DNA of 64,000 bases, taken from the NCBI GenBank assembly GCA_963817785.1, contig CAWFPL010000001.1, positions 62,001 to 126,000 of the forward strand, given 5' to 3'. Below, piece after piece: positions 7,568-17,099 of the stretch. Within the stretch, counting starts at the first letter, position 1. The number at the start of each line of letters is the position of its first letter. The stretch is from JAKALD01 sp963817785 (GTDB taxonomy: Bacteria; Pseudomonadota; Gammaproteobacteria; Burkholderiales; SG8-39). The position numbers and the translations under genes were made by a program. The notes below the pieces were generated by a model. That model searched no databases. It was not told the DNA's origin and saw nothing but the letters and a program-made list of their open reading frames with translations.

Positions 7568-8950
7568 TCAGCCGCCGTGCGGGTCCTTGCGCAGGTCGCG
7601 CACGCGCACGGCCTTGCCCTGCGAGCGCGGCACCTCTCCGGGCTTCTTGACCGTCACTTCGGCCGTCACTCCGATGAGCGACTTGATCTGGTAGCGCACG
7701 CGCTCGGCGATCGCGCGGTAGGCGTCCGGGGAGCCGGCCGGTACCGCCGCCGCAGCCTCGACCTCGACCGTGAGCGCGTCCAGGTTGCCGCGGCGCTCGA
7801 CCACCAGCTGGTAGTGCGGCGCGAGGTCCGGCAAGCCCACCAGCGCCGCTTCGATCTGCGACGGATAGACGTTGACGCCGCGGATGATCAGCATGTCGTC
7901 GTTGCGTCCGGTGATGCGCATGAGCCGCAGGTGCGTGCGCCCGCAGGCGCAGGGCTGGGTGGTGACGCGCGTCACGTCGCGCGTGCGGTAGCGGATCATC
8001 GGCAGCGCTTCCTTGGTGAGCGTGGTGATCACCAGCTCGCCGGCCTGGCCCTCGGGCGCCGGCCGGCCGGTGTCGGGATCGATGACCTCGAACAGGAAAT
8101 GGTCCTCCCAGCCGTGCAGCCCGTCCTGGGCCTCGCACTCGACCGCGACGCCCGGCCCCATGATTTCGGACAGGCCGTAATTGTCGATCGCCTTGAGCCC
8201 GAGACGGATCTGGATCTCGCGCCGCAGGGCCTCGCTCCAGGGCTCGGCGCCGAACAGCCCGATTTCCAGCCGGCCCTTTCTCAGGTCGACGCCGTCGCGC
8301 TCGGCCACCTCCGCGATGTTGAGCGCGTAGGAAGGCGTCGAGCACAGCACGCGTGCGCCGAAGTCCCTGATCAGCACCACCTGGCGCTCGGTCGAGCCGC
8401 CCGACATCGGCACCACCGTGGCGCCGAGCCGCTCGGCGCCGTAATGCATGCCGAGCCCGCCGGTGAACAGCCCGTAGCCGTAGGCGTTGTGCACCACGTC
8501 GCCGGGCCGCACGCCGGCGCAGGCCATGGTGCGCGCCATAAGGTCCGCCCAGGTGTCGAGGTCGTTCTTGGTATAGCCGACTACGGTCGGCTTGCCGGTG
8601 GTCCCCGAGGAGGCGTGCAGCCGCAGCAGATTCTCGCGCGGCCGGGCGAAAAGCCCGAACGGATAGTGGTCGCGCAGATCGCCCTTCACGCAGAACGGCA
8701 GGCTGCGCAGGTCCTCGAGCCTGCGCACGTCCTGCGGTGCGACGCCCGCCGCGTCCATGCGCCTGCGGTGCAGCGGCACGTTGTCGTACGCGTTCTTCAG
8801 CATCGCGCGCAAGCGGCGAAGCTGCAGCCCGGCGAGCTGCTCGCGCGGCGCGGTCTCGACGCGCGGGTCGAAGTAATCGCGTGCCGTGCGGCGCGGCACG
8901 GGGGCGCGGTGGTGCAGCTTGGCGTAGCGCGGCTGAAGCAGTGCGTTCAT
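7568..8950 (-). CDS. padJ: Phenylacetate-CoA ligase (PaaK/PadJ family)
   Basis: A 460-residue AMP-forming acyl-CoA ligase. The core motif SSGTTGKPTVVGYT (ATP-binding loop), YGLSEIMGPGVA, YRTRDVTRV and ITGRNDDMLIIRGVNVYPSQIE are diagnostic of the PaaK family. The C-terminal VPRSQGKAVRV carries the catalytic lysine of the ligase. The enzyme would convert phenylacetate, CoA and ATP to phenylacetyl-CoA, AMP and PPi, providing the substrate for PadBCD encoded just upstream. It is about 20 residues longer at the N-terminus than typical PaaK. Close homologues activate other aryl acids, so substrate is inferred from context. Confidence 0.87.
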   Translation of the reverse strand: MNALLQPRYAKLHHRAPVPRRTARDYFDPRVETAPREQLAGLQLRRLRAMLKNAYDNVPLHRRRMDAAGVAPQDVRRLEDLRSLPFCVKGDLRDHYPFGLFARPRENLLRLHASSGTTGKPTVVGYTKNDLDTWADLMARTMACAGVRPGDVVHNAYGYGLFTGGLGMHYGAERLGATVVPMSGGSTERQVVLIRDFGARVLCSTPSYALNIAEVAERDGVDLRKGRLEIGLFGAEPWSEALRREIQIRLGLKAIDNYGLSEIMGPGVAVECEAQDGLHGWEDHFLFEVIDPDTGRPAPEGQAGELVITTLTKEALPMIRYRTRDVTRVTTQPCACGRTHLRLMRITGRNDDMLIIRGVNVYPSQIEAALVGLPDLAPHYQLVVERRGNLDALTVEVEAAAAVPAGSPDAYRAIAERVRYQIKSLIGVTAEVTVKKPGEVPRSQGKAVRVRDLRKDPHGG

Positions 8951-8981
8951 GGTCCGGCCTCCTCCCTCGGGTGCATGGCCG

Positions 8982-9806
8982 TCAGCTGCGTCCGCGCACG
9001 GGAAGCCGTGGCAGCGCGAATCCCTGGTTGAACGCGGCGCGCGTGACCAGCCGGAACTTGAAGTGCCAGCCTGCCGCAAGCGCGGCGGCGCCGGCGAGCA
9101 TGGCGGCCGCGGGCGCGAGCTGCGGCGCCAGCCAGCCCGCCAGCAGCAATGCGAGCGGCGCCAGGGTCCCGACGTAGAGCAGCCACTTCGCGCCCGGCTC
9201 GAGCGCGTTGAGCGGCGCGCCGCTGCCGAGGTTCGCGCGGTAGCTCCGCCAGGCAAACGCGCGCGCGACGAGCGCCAGCGCGAACAGCAGCAGCGGCGCG
9301 CGCGCTTCGCCGCCCCCGGCGGCGACGAGCAGGTACAGGCCGGAGCCTTCGGCGAGGCCGGTGGCGACGATGAGCGGCGTGATGCCCGCCGTGCGCCAGG
9401 CGGGAATGCCCTTGGAGGCGCGCAGGATGCGGCCCTGGCAATACACGAACAGCAGCGCGGCGAGACCGGCGGCCTGCGCGGCCCACGCGCGGCCGAGCGC
9501 GAGCGCGAGCGCTCCGAGCGCGAACACCAGCAGCGCCGCGAACGACTCGCGCGTCATCCACGACGTTCGCGGGTTGAAGAACACGTGCGCGGCGCGCAGC
9601 TTGCGGCCGATTTCGAGCCATACCGCGCTGAGCCCGGCGGCGATCAGCGCCAGGCCGAGCGCGAGCGGGAGCTTCCAGCCCGGCGCGGCGTGCGCCGCGA
9701 GCGCGATGCTGAACAGCAGCCCGGCGCCGGTGCCGCCGAGAATGAAGTTCGTCGCGGCGCGGACATCCCAGTGGCGTTGCAGCCACGGCTTCGGGCCATA
9801 GCTCAT
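8982..9806 (-). CDS. padD: Membrane anchor subunit of phenylacetyl-CoA:acceptor oxidoreductase
   Basis: A 274-residue hydrophobic protein with about eight membrane helices, resembling the DmsC/NrfD-type quinone-reacting anchors of molybdenum oxidoreductases. It begins MSYGPKPWLQRHWDVRAATNF and has no export signal beyond its helices. Its ATG overlaps the stop of the Fe-S subunit gene by four bases. With PadB and PadC it would form the membrane complex that oxidises phenylacetyl-CoA to phenylglyoxylate and passes electrons to quinone. Anchors of this type diverge quickly, so the name rests on the operon. Confidence 0.8.
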   Translation of the reverse strand: MSYGPKPWLQRHWDVRAATNFILGGTGAGLLFSIALAAHAAPGWKLPLALGLALIAAGLSAVWLEIGRKLRAAHVFFNPRTSWMTRESFAALLVFALGALALALGRAWAAQAAGLAALLFVYCQGRILRASKGIPAWRTAGITPLIVATGLAEGSGLYLLVAAGGGEARAPLLLFALALVARAFAWRSYRANLGSGAPLNALEPGAKWLLYVGTLAPLALLLAGWLAPQLAPAAAMLAGAAALAAGWHFKFRLVTRAAFNQGFALPRLPVRGRS

Positions 9807-10450
9807 GGCGCCCGGTCCCAGAGGTAGTAGAAGCCCGGATCGGTGCCGAGCTCCTCGTGCATGCGGAAGAACTGGTTTTCCGCCAGCAGCTGCGAGATGT
9901 TGCTGCGCGGGTCCTCGAGGTCGCCGAAATGCAGCGCCTTGGCGATGCACGAGTTGACGCACGCCGGCGTCGCCTCGGGATCGACGCCGGGCTTGAGGCC
10001 CCGCTCGAGCCCCGCATCGATGCGATCGGAGCAGAAGGTGCACTTGGTGGCGACGCCGATGCGCTTCGGATCGAAGCGCTGCGCTTCGGAGGGCATCGGC
10101 TCACCGTAGGCGAAGGTCGCTGCGTCGGTCTTGTAGCGCGCCTGGTAGGGACAGGCGACTGCGCAGTAAGCGCAGCCGATGCACAGGTCGTAGTCGATGG
10201 TGACGATGCCGTCGGCGCGCCGGCGCGTCGCGGTCGAAGGGCAGACGTGCATGCACGGCGGATCGGCGCAGTGCATGCAGCCCACCGGCACGAAGGCGCG
10301 CTTGACCTGCGGATACTCGCCGACCTCCATGTCCAGCACGCGCCGCCACTGCACCTCCGGCGGCGTGGCGTTGGTGTGCTTGCACGCCGCGGTGCAGGTC
10401 TGGCAGCCGACGCAGCGGCGCAGATCCGCGACCATGACCCAGCGGGTCAT
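9803..10450 (-). CDS. padC: Fe-S electron-transfer subunit of phenylacetyl-CoA:acceptor oxidoreductase
   Basis: A 215-residue DmsB/TtrB-type ferredoxin subunit with four cysteine groups: CVGCQTCTAACK near 13-24, CMHCADPPCMHVCP near 58-71, CIGCAYCAVACP near 90-101, and the split CTFCSD with CVNSC near 137-168. This is the usual layout for four [4Fe-4S] clusters that carry electrons from the molybdopterin subunit to the membrane anchor. ATG 10450 lies 19 bases after the padB stop. No twin-arginine signal is seen on any subunit, so the complex probably faces the cytoplasm, as expected for a CoA-ester substrate. Confidence 0.87.
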   Translation of the reverse strand: MTRWVMVADLRRCVGCQTCTAACKHTNATPPEVQWRRVLDMEVGEYPQVKRAFVPVGCMHCADPPCMHVCPSTATRRRADGIVTIDYDLCIGCAYCAVACPYQARYKTDAATFAYGEPMPSEAQRFDPKRIGVATKCTFCSDRIDAGLERGLKPGVDPEATPACVNSCIAKALHFGDLEDPRSNISQLLAENQFFRMHEELGTDPGFYYLWDRAP

Positions 10451-10469
10451 CGTGAGCCCTCCCGGCGCG

Positions 10470-13193
10470 TCATTGCGCTCTCCGCAGCGAGACGCGCACC
10501 ACGTCGGCACCGGAGCCGGTGGCGTCGGTGAGCGCGAGCGACATCGGCACCAGCTTGTTCATGCTCGGCATTTCGAAGTCCTTGGCGAACGGCGTCGCCC
10601 AGTGGTCGAACTGCCCGAGCAGCAGCAGGGTATCGGGCCGGATTCCCTGGCGCAGCACCGCGTGCGCGCGCACGCTCGCCTTGGGCGTGGCGATCTCGAC
10701 CAGATCGCCCTCGGCGACGCCGAGCCGCCCGGCGGTCTGCGCGTTCAGGATCACGCCCTTGTGGCCGGCGATGTTGTCGGCGACCTCCTTGATGAGCTGC
10801 ATGCCGACGTTGCCGCCCCAGGCGTACTGCATGCTGCGGCTGGTGATCAGCCAGTAGGGATAATCCTCCGGCTGGCCGCCCATGCTGCGCAGGGACGCTT
10901 CCCACAGCCCCGGGAAATCCTTCCACGCCGGCAAGGCCTGGTACTCGGTGAGCTGCGTGTCCCACCAATGCATCTCGTGCTCGTGCAGCCGGCGCTCGAG
11001 CTCCTTGCCGACGCGCAGCAGGCGCTCCTGGTAGGGCAGCTCGAAGCGCAGGCCGAGCGCGGCCAGCGTCGGGTACAGGTACCAGTCGCGGCGCGAGAAG
11101 GCTTTGGTGCGCAGGCCGTGTTCGCGCCACCAGTCGAGGCCGTGCGACTCGGCGCCTCCGGTCACCTCGGCGCTCGCCGCGCGGCAGACCGCGTCCCAGA
11201 TTTCCTCGGTCCCATGGGCTTCGGAAGCGCTCAACGAGAAATCCCACGCGTCCGTTTTCAGGGCCACGCCCGCGACGCCGCGGTTGATCGCCGAGTTGTA
11301 CTTCTCCAGCAGGCCCATGCGGCGCGCGAGCTCGGTGGCGATGTCGCTGAAGTCGCGCGCCTCGCCCCGAGGCGCGACGGCAGGCTGGCGCAGGGCGAAG
11401 CCCTCGCAGTCCCAGAACTGCTCGATGAACTTGGAGCCGCCGATGCGGATCAGCTGCAGGCTCTCCAGGTCCATCGCGTCGGGCAGCAGGATGTCGGCGA
11501 AATGGTTGGTCTCGTCCAGCGTATAGGCGAACGCCACCGTGAACGGGAAGCGCGCCATACGCTCGCCGAGCCGCTCGGTGTCCCAGAACGAGATCGCCGG
11601 GTTGGTCCGATAGACGAACCAGACCTCGGGCAGGGTCACGCGCGGCAGCCCGGGGGGCGTCTCGTCGAGGAACATCCACGAGAAGTGCGTCGGCCCGAGC
11701 GCCTGGCTCCACGGCCCGTCGGCCGCCAGCGGCACCATGGTGCGGTAGGCGTTGCGGATGTTGGGCCGCGCGCTCCAGTGCTCGCGGTCGGTGGGGTTGA
11801 GCGGATAGGCCATGAAGCCGTCCGGGCCGGGCCTGACGCTCTTCAGCCGCTCGCCGAGGGGCTTGTTCAGCCGCACCGTGGTGCCGAGAATCCCGCCGGG
11901 TACCTCGAGGCCGCCGACCAGCGCCGCGAGCAGCGTGCGCGCCCAGCAGCATTCGAAGCCGCCCCAGCCGTTGGTCACCGTCTTGCCGAGGGTCACCGCG
12001 ACCGGACGGTACGGCAGCACCTGGCCGTCGATCTCGATCGTCGCGCCGACGCGCGCCGCGTCCAGGTACTCGCCCGCGATGCGCCGGATCGTCGCGGCCG
12101 GGACTTCGCACACGCCCGCGGCCCACTCCGGGGTATAGGTGCGCTGGTGCGCGACCAGCCTGGCGAACGCGGTCTCGCCCTCGAGGCGGCCTTGCGCGAG
12201 GAGGTCGCCGTCCGGCCCGATCTCGACCGCCTCGGTGCTGTAGCGGCCTTCGAGCGCGGGCTCGATGTCGGGCGTGTCGAAGGCCACCGCCGCGGCGCGC
12301 CTCGCGTCCCAGACCAGCGGCTTGCGGGTCGCCGCGTCGCGCAGGTAAAAGCCGTTCGGCCCGACCAGGTAGGGGGAGGAGGTGCGCTGCGAGAGAAAAG
12401 CGAGGTCGAGCCGCTCGCGCGCCTTCTCGTGCAGCAGGACGTGGAGCAGCGCGAACAGGAACGCGGCGTCGGTCTTGGGCTTGATCGGCACCCACTCCGC
12501 CGAGCAGGCGCCGGTCACCGACAGGTGCGGCTCGACCTGCACGCGCTTCATGCCGCGCTCGCGCGCGTTGGCGTGGCGCCAGACTCCGGCCACGCCGCCG
12601 GAGGCCTCGATGTTCGCCCCGCAGGAGATGATGTAGTCGCACGAAGGCGTGTCGGCCGACACGGTGAAGCCGCGGTGCCAGAACTCTCCGTACAGGTGCT
12701 CGGAGTGGTAGCACTTCACGCCCTGGCCGGAGCCGAAGCCCATGTCCATCGGCCCCCAGGCCGACAGGAACGCCGGGAAGGTGCCCATGTACCACTGCGG
12801 CGTGCCGCCGCCGCCGAAGCTCGCCGCGACGCGCGGGTAGCCCGACTCGTCGAGCAGCCCCCTGGCGCGCACCTCGCCGAGCCTGGCGGTGATCGCCTCG
12901 AATGCCTCGTCCCAGGAGATCGGCACGAAGCCGGGGTCCTCGTTGCGGCCCTTCTTCGGATTGGTGCGCTTCATCGGCCGCAGCACGCGGTTCGGGTTGT
13001 ACAGCTTCTGCACCAGTCCGTAGGCCTTGACGCACACCTTGCCGCCGCCGGGATGCACCTCCGCGGCGTCGAAGTTGGGCTCGACTTCGGTGGCGACGCC
13101 GTCGCGCACCTTGACCGTGAGCAGGTCGGGACCCGCGACGCACTGATAGCAGTAGGTCTGGATCTTGCGCGGCGCGTTCGCGTCTGCGGTCAT
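10470..13193 (-). CDS. padB: Molybdopterin catalytic subunit of phenylacetyl-CoA:acceptor oxidoreductase
   Basis: A 907-residue DMSO-reductase-family molybdoenzyme. The N-terminus has YCYQCVAGPD and, later, KVCVKAYG, which hold the proximal [4Fe-4S] cluster. RVLRPMKRTNPKKGRNEDPG and FVPISWDEAFEAI follow, as in the family, and the C-terminal molybdopterin-binding domain includes WLITSRSMQYAWG. It would oxidise phenylacetyl-CoA to phenylglyoxylate with release of CoA. The assignment to PadB rather than another Mo oxidoreductase rests on the PadC/PadD partners and the adjacent phenylacetate-CoA ligase and thioesterase. ATG 13193 has GAGG five bases upstream; in-frame ATGs at 13208 and 13235 lack a ribosome site. 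Confidence 0.83.
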   Translation of the reverse strand: MTADANAPRKIQTYCYQCVAGPDLLTVKVRDGVATEVEPNFDAAEVHPGGGKVCVKAYGLVQKLYNPNRVLRPMKRTNPKKGRNEDPGFVPISWDEAFEAITARLGEVRARGLLDESGYPRVAASFGGGGTPQWYMGTFPAFLSAWGPMDMGFGSGQGVKCYHSEHLYGEFWHRGFTVSADTPSCDYIISCGANIEASGGVAGVWRHANARERGMKRVQVEPHLSVTGACSAEWVPIKPKTDAAFLFALLHVLLHEKARERLDLAFLSQRTSSPYLVGPNGFYLRDAATRKPLVWDARRAAAVAFDTPDIEPALEGRYSTEAVEIGPDGDLLAQGRLEGETAFARLVAHQRTYTPEWAAGVCEVPAATIRRIAGEYLDAARVGATIEIDGQVLPYRPVAVTLGKTVTNGWGGFECCWARTLLAALVGGLEVPGGILGTTVRLNKPLGERLKSVRPGPDGFMAYPLNPTDREHWSARPNIRNAYRTMVPLAADGPWSQALGPTHFSWMFLDETPPGLPRVTLPEVWFVYRTNPAISFWDTERLGERMARFPFTVAFAYTLDETNHFADILLPDAMDLESLQLIRIGGSKFIEQFWDCEGFALRQPAVAPRGEARDFSDIATELARRMGLLEKYNSAINRGVAGVALKTDAWDFSLSASEAHGTEEIWDAVCRAASAEVTGGAESHGLDWWREHGLRTKAFSRRDWYLYPTLAALGLRFELPYQERLLRVGKELERRLHEHEMHWWDTQLTEYQALPAWKDFPGLWEASLRSMGGQPEDYPYWLITSRSMQYAWGGNVGMQLIKEVADNIAGHKGVILNAQTAGRLGVAEGDLVEIATPKASVRAHAVLRQGIRPDTLLLLGQFDHWATPFAKDFEMPSMNKLVPMSLALTDATGSGADVVRVSLRRAQ

Positions 13194-13231
13194 GCGGTCC
13201 TCGGCCATGGGGTGCAGGGGCAGGATGCTTC

Positions 13232-13645
13232 TCAACCCCGTGTCGCCTTCGCCTTCTGCGCCTTGGCCGCGAGGCGCTGTTCGGTCGCCTTGACGTCGAC
13301 CACGAAGCGCGCGTGCTTGCCGCGGCAGATCGTGTCGACGCCGTCCGAGCCGCTGATCTCGAAGGTGACCGCGCGCCCTTTCACCTCGGCGACCTTGGCT
13401 TCCAGGCGCACGGTCATCCCGAGCAGCGTCGGCGCGGTGTGATCGAGCTCGACGCGCGTGCCGACCGAATCCTCGCCGGGGTCGAGGTACTGGAGCAGGA
13501 ACTCGCGGCAGGCGATCTCGATGTCGCGCACCACCATCGGCGTGGCGTAGACGCGGGCGGCCTCGCCCATGAAATCGATGGTGCGCTCGCGGTCCACGCC
13601 GAAGGTGCGCGTGGTGGCAAGGCCGGGAACGAGCGTCTTCTTCAT
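13232..13645 (-). CDS. FlK-like hotdog-fold acyl-CoA thioesterase
   Basis: A 137-residue hotdog protein of the fluoroacetyl-CoA-thioesterase type. YATPMVVRDIEIACREF gives T35 and E43, and VELDHTAPTLLGMTV gives H69. Their spacing (8 and 26 residues) equals that of the FlK catalytic Thr-Glu-His set. It is the first gene of the pad operon, 38 bases before padB. It may hydrolyse an acyl-CoA intermediate, for example phenylglyoxylyl-CoA, or recycle CoA from dead-end thioesters; the substrate is inferred. The start at 13645 fits the family's length. Confidence 0.75.
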   Translation of the reverse strand: MKKTLVPGLATTRTFGVDRERTIDFMGEAARVYATPMVVRDIEIACREFLLQYLDPGEDSVGTRVELDHTAPTLLGMTVRLEAKVAEVKGRAVTFEISGSDGVDTICRGKHARFVVDVKATEQRLAAKAQKAKATRG

Positions 13646-13669
13646 GATAGCCCTCTTTTTGAACAAGCG

Positions 13670-13714
13670 TTCATACGACCACGCCTGCGCGCCCGGCGGT
13701 TTGATCCACGTCAA
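13670..13714 (-). promoter_or_regulatory. FNR/ANR-type box and promoter of the pad operon
   Basis: TTGAT-CCAC-GTCAA at 13701-13714 matches the FNR/ANR consensus TTGAT-N4-ATCAA at nine of ten positions. On the - strand a TATGAA -10 element lies at 13675-13670, placing the start of transcription about 43 bases from the box centre. That is the spacing of a class II FNR-activated promoter. The thioesterase ATG follows about 20 bases later. Confidence 0.65.
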
Positions 13715-13743
13715 CCCAGCGCGAGCGCACCCTGTCCGGCGTG

Positions 13744-14445
<702 letters not shown>

Positions 14446-14446
14446 T

Positions 14447-15211
14447 TCAGCTCTCGCCCACGCCGAGGTACGCCTCGACCACGCGCGGGTCGCTGCGCAC
14501 GGCGGCCGGGTCGCCCTCGGCGAGCGTGCGGCCGTAGTCGAGCACCAGCACGTGGTCGGACACGCCCATCACGAGCTTCATGTTGTGCTCGACCAGGACC
14601 ACCGTGATCCCGCGCCGGGCGAGCTGCTGGATGAGGCGGTCGACCTGCTGCGTCTCGGTGGCGTTGAGACCGGCGGCCGGCTCGTCGAGCAGCAGCACCT
14701 TCGGATCCGCGGCCAGCGCGCGCGCGATCTCCAGGCGCTTGAGCGCGCCGTAGGGCAGGCCGTCGGCGCTCGCGTGCGCGTGCTGCTCGAGGCCGACGAA
14801 GGCGAGCAGCTCGAGCGCCTGCTCGCGGCAGGCGCGCTCGGCGCGCACCAGACTCGGGAAGCGCAGCAACGCGGCGGCGAGGCTGCAGCGCTCGTGCAGG
14901 TAGCGCCCGGCCATCACGTTCTCGAGCGCGCTCATGTTGAAGAACACCTGCAGGTTCTGGAAGGTGCGGCCGATGCCGGCCGCGGCGAACTCGTGCGGCG
15001 CCCGGCCGGTGATCTCGCGCGCGCCGATCCAGATGTGCCCGGCGCTCGGGCGGTAGATGCCGGTAAGCAGGTTGAGCAGCGTGGTCTTGCCGGCACCATT
15101 CGGGCCGATGATCGAGTACACCGTTCCCGGCGCGACCGCGAGGCCGACCGCGTCGAGCGCATGCAGGCCGCCGAACTCCTTGCACAGACCCTCGGCGCGC
15201 AGCAGGCTCAC
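14447..15211 (-). CDS. livG: Branched-chain-type ABC transporter ATP-binding protein LivG
   Basis: A 254-residue ATPase with Walker A GPNGAGKTTLL, Walker B VLLLDEPAAGLN and the LivG-specific tail VLVLDYGRTLAEGDP. The signature region reads LPYGALKRLEIARAL, a slightly changed form of the usual YGxQRRLEIARAL. It begins with GTG inside the livM stop (GTGA overlap at 15208-15211); longer frames have no family similarity. It works with LivF on the LivHM permease. Confidence 0.88.
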   Translation of the reverse strand: MSLLRAEGLCKEFGGLHALDAVGLAVAPGTVYSIIGPNGAGKTTLLNLLTGIYRPSAGHIWIGAREITGRAPHEFAAAGIGRTFQNLQVFFNMSALENVMAGRYLHERCSLAAALLRFPSLVRAERACREQALELLAFVGLEQHAHASADGLPYGALKRLEIARALAADPKVLLLDEPAAGLNATETQQVDRLIQQLARRGITVVLVEHNMKLVMGVSDHVLVLDYGRTLAEGDPAAVRSDPRVVEAYLGVGES

Positions 15212-16158
15212 CGCGCGGCCTTGCGCCGGAACAGCGCCGCGAGGCTGGGCACGATGCCCCGCGGCATGAAGATCATGGTGAACATCATCACCGCCCCGAA
15301 GACCACCATCTCGTAGTCCTTGAGCACGGTGAGCAGCTGGGGCAGCGTGGTGAGCAGCGCGGCGCCGACCACGGCGCCGAACACCGAGGCCATGCCGCCG
15401 AACACCACCATGGTCACCAGCTCGATCGAGCGCAGGAAGCTGCCCTGCCCCGGCGTGATGAAGCCGGAGTAATGCGCCGTCAGGCCGCCCGCCGCTGCCG
15501 CCAGCACCGCCGAGAGGACGAACGCCGCGACCTTGTGCTGCGCGCTGTCGATGCCGATCATCTGCGCGGCGATCTCGGAGCCGTGCAGCGCGCGCAGCGC
15601 CCGGCCGCGCGGCGATTCGATCAGGTTGAGCGCGAGCCAGACGCAGCCCACGAGCAGCGCGCCCACCAGCCAGTACCACCCCCTCTCGCCGCCGAGCGCG
15701 TGGCCGAAGAGCGCGAGCGGCGGCACGCTCATGCCGTCGGGCCCCCCGGTCAGGCGATCCTCGGTGGTGAGCACGATCGAGATGATGACCCCCATGCCGA
15801 GCGTCGCCATGGCGAGGTAATGGCCCCTGAGGCGCAGGATCGGGCGGCCGATGAGCCAGGCGAGGAGCGCGACGCCCGCGACCGAGGCCGGGAGCGCCGC
15901 GAGCGGCGGCCAGCCGTAGCGCGCGGCGAGGATCGCCGAGCCGTAGCCGCCGAGGGCGAAGAAGCCGGCATGTCCGAGGCTGATCTGCCCGGCGTAGCCG
16001 ATCAGCAGGTTCAGTCCGACGCAGACGATCGCGTTCAACCCGACCAGGACCGCGACGTCGTAGAGGTAGCCGTTGACTAGGCCGAGCGGCAGCAGCGCCA
16101 CCACCAGCGCGAGCGCGAGCAGGCCTCCGGTGCGCGGCGTGCGGAGCCTGGCGAGCAT
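15208..16158 (-). CDS. livM: Branched-chain-type ABC transporter permease LivM
   Basis: A 316-residue permease with about eight to ten membrane helices. GYAGQISLGHAGFFALGGYG and LRGHYLAMATLGMG are hallmark LivM stretches, and the EAA-like loop RALRALHGSEIAAQMIGID contacts the ATPases. It lies ten bases after livH and overlaps livG by four bases. Confidence 0.88.
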   Translation of the reverse strand: MLARLRTPRTGGLLALALVVALLPLGLVNGYLYDVAVLVGLNAIVCVGLNLLIGYAGQISLGHAGFFALGGYGSAILAARYGWPPLAALPASVAGVALLAWLIGRPILRLRGHYLAMATLGMGVIISIVLTTEDRLTGGPDGMSVPPLALFGHALGGERGWYWLVGALLVGCVWLALNLIESPRGRALRALHGSEIAAQMIGIDSAQHKVAAFVLSAVLAAAAGGLTAHYSGFITPGQGSFLRSIELVTMVVFGGMASVFGAVVGAALLTTLPQLLTVLKDYEMVVFGAVMMFTMIFMPRGIVPSLAALFRRKAAR

Positions 16159-16168
16159 GCCGGCGCGC

Positions 16169-17044
16169 TTACACGCGCTCGGCGGCGCGCCGCCCGAGAA
16201 GGCCGCTCGGCATGAGCATGAGCACCGCCAGGATGATGACGAAGGCGATGGCGTCCTTGTAGGCCGAGGACACGTAGCCCGCGGCGAGCGCTTCCGCCAG
16301 GCCGAGCACCAGTCCGCCCAGCACCGCGCCCGGACCGCTGCCCAGGCCGCCGAGGATCGCCGCGGCGAAGCCCTTCAGGCCGAGCATCACGCCGACGTCC
16401 CACGAGGTGAAGGTGATCGGCGCGACCAGGATGCCGGCGAGCGCGCCGAGCGCGGCCGACAGGCCGAAGGACGCGAGCAGCACGTAGCGCACGCTGATGC
16501 CCACGAGCTGGGCGGCGAGCCGGTTGTGCGAAGTGGCGAGCATCGCCTTGCCGTACAGCGTGCGATTGAAGAACCACCACAGGGCGCCCAGGATCGCGAG
16601 CGAGACGCCGAGCACCCACAGGCTCTGCGGCAGCAGCGTCGCGCCGCCGAGCGCGATCGGCTGGTCTCCGGTGAATGAGGGCAGCGGGTGGAGGTTCTTG
16701 TCCCAAAGCAGCGCCGCCAGCCCGCGCAGCAGGATCGAGGCGCCGATGGTGATGATGATCAGCGTCACCACCGAGGCGTTGCGCGCCGGCTCGACCGCCA
16801 GCTTGGCGAGCGCCAGTCCGACCAGGGTGGTGGCCGCCACCGCGGCGAGCGCCGCCAGCGGCAGCGGCAGGCCGAGGTGCAGGAACGACACCGTGGCCAT
16901 GCCGCCGATCATCACGAACTCGCCCTGGGCGAAGTTGATGACCTGGCTCGCGTTGTAGATGATCGAGAAGCCGAGCGCCACCAGCGCGTAGATCGCGCCG
17001 GCGGTGAGGCCCGCGAACAGGAACTGCAGCAGCTGTGCGCTCAT
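16169..17044 (-). CDS. livH: Branched-chain-type ABC transporter permease LivH
   Basis: A 291-residue permease with LivH hallmarks: AGAIYALVALGFSIIYNASQ at the N-terminus, NFAQGEFVMIGGM, and GLKGFAAAILGGLGSGPGA near the C-terminus. The loop KAMLATSHNRLAAQLVGI is the ATPase contact. It is the second gene of the operon, after the periplasmic binding protein, separated by 55 bases. Confidence 0.88.
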   Translation of the reverse strand: MSAQLLQFLFAGLTAGAIYALVALGFSIIYNASQVINFAQGEFVMIGGMATVSFLHLGLPLPLAALAAVAATTLVGLALAKLAVEPARNASVVTLIIITIGASILLRGLAALLWDKNLHPLPSFTGDQPIALGGATLLPQSLWVLGVSLAILGALWWFFNRTLYGKAMLATSHNRLAAQLVGISVRYVLLASFGLSAALGALAGILVAPITFTSWDVGVMLGLKGFAAAILGGLGSGPGAVLGGLVLGLAEALAAGYVSSAYKDAIAFVIILAVLMLMPSGLLGRRAAERV

Positions 17045-17099
17045 GAAATCCGCACGCCGCGCGGCGCACCGGCTGCCCGGTGCCCGCGCGCGGCCGAAT

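Noticed and set aside
10197..13442. A 1081-codon open frame on the + strand opposite padB
   Set aside because: It is antisense to a well-supported molybdoenzyme, its composition (Arg/His/Gly/Ala-rich) is that of a high-GC shadow frame, and no domain is recognisable.
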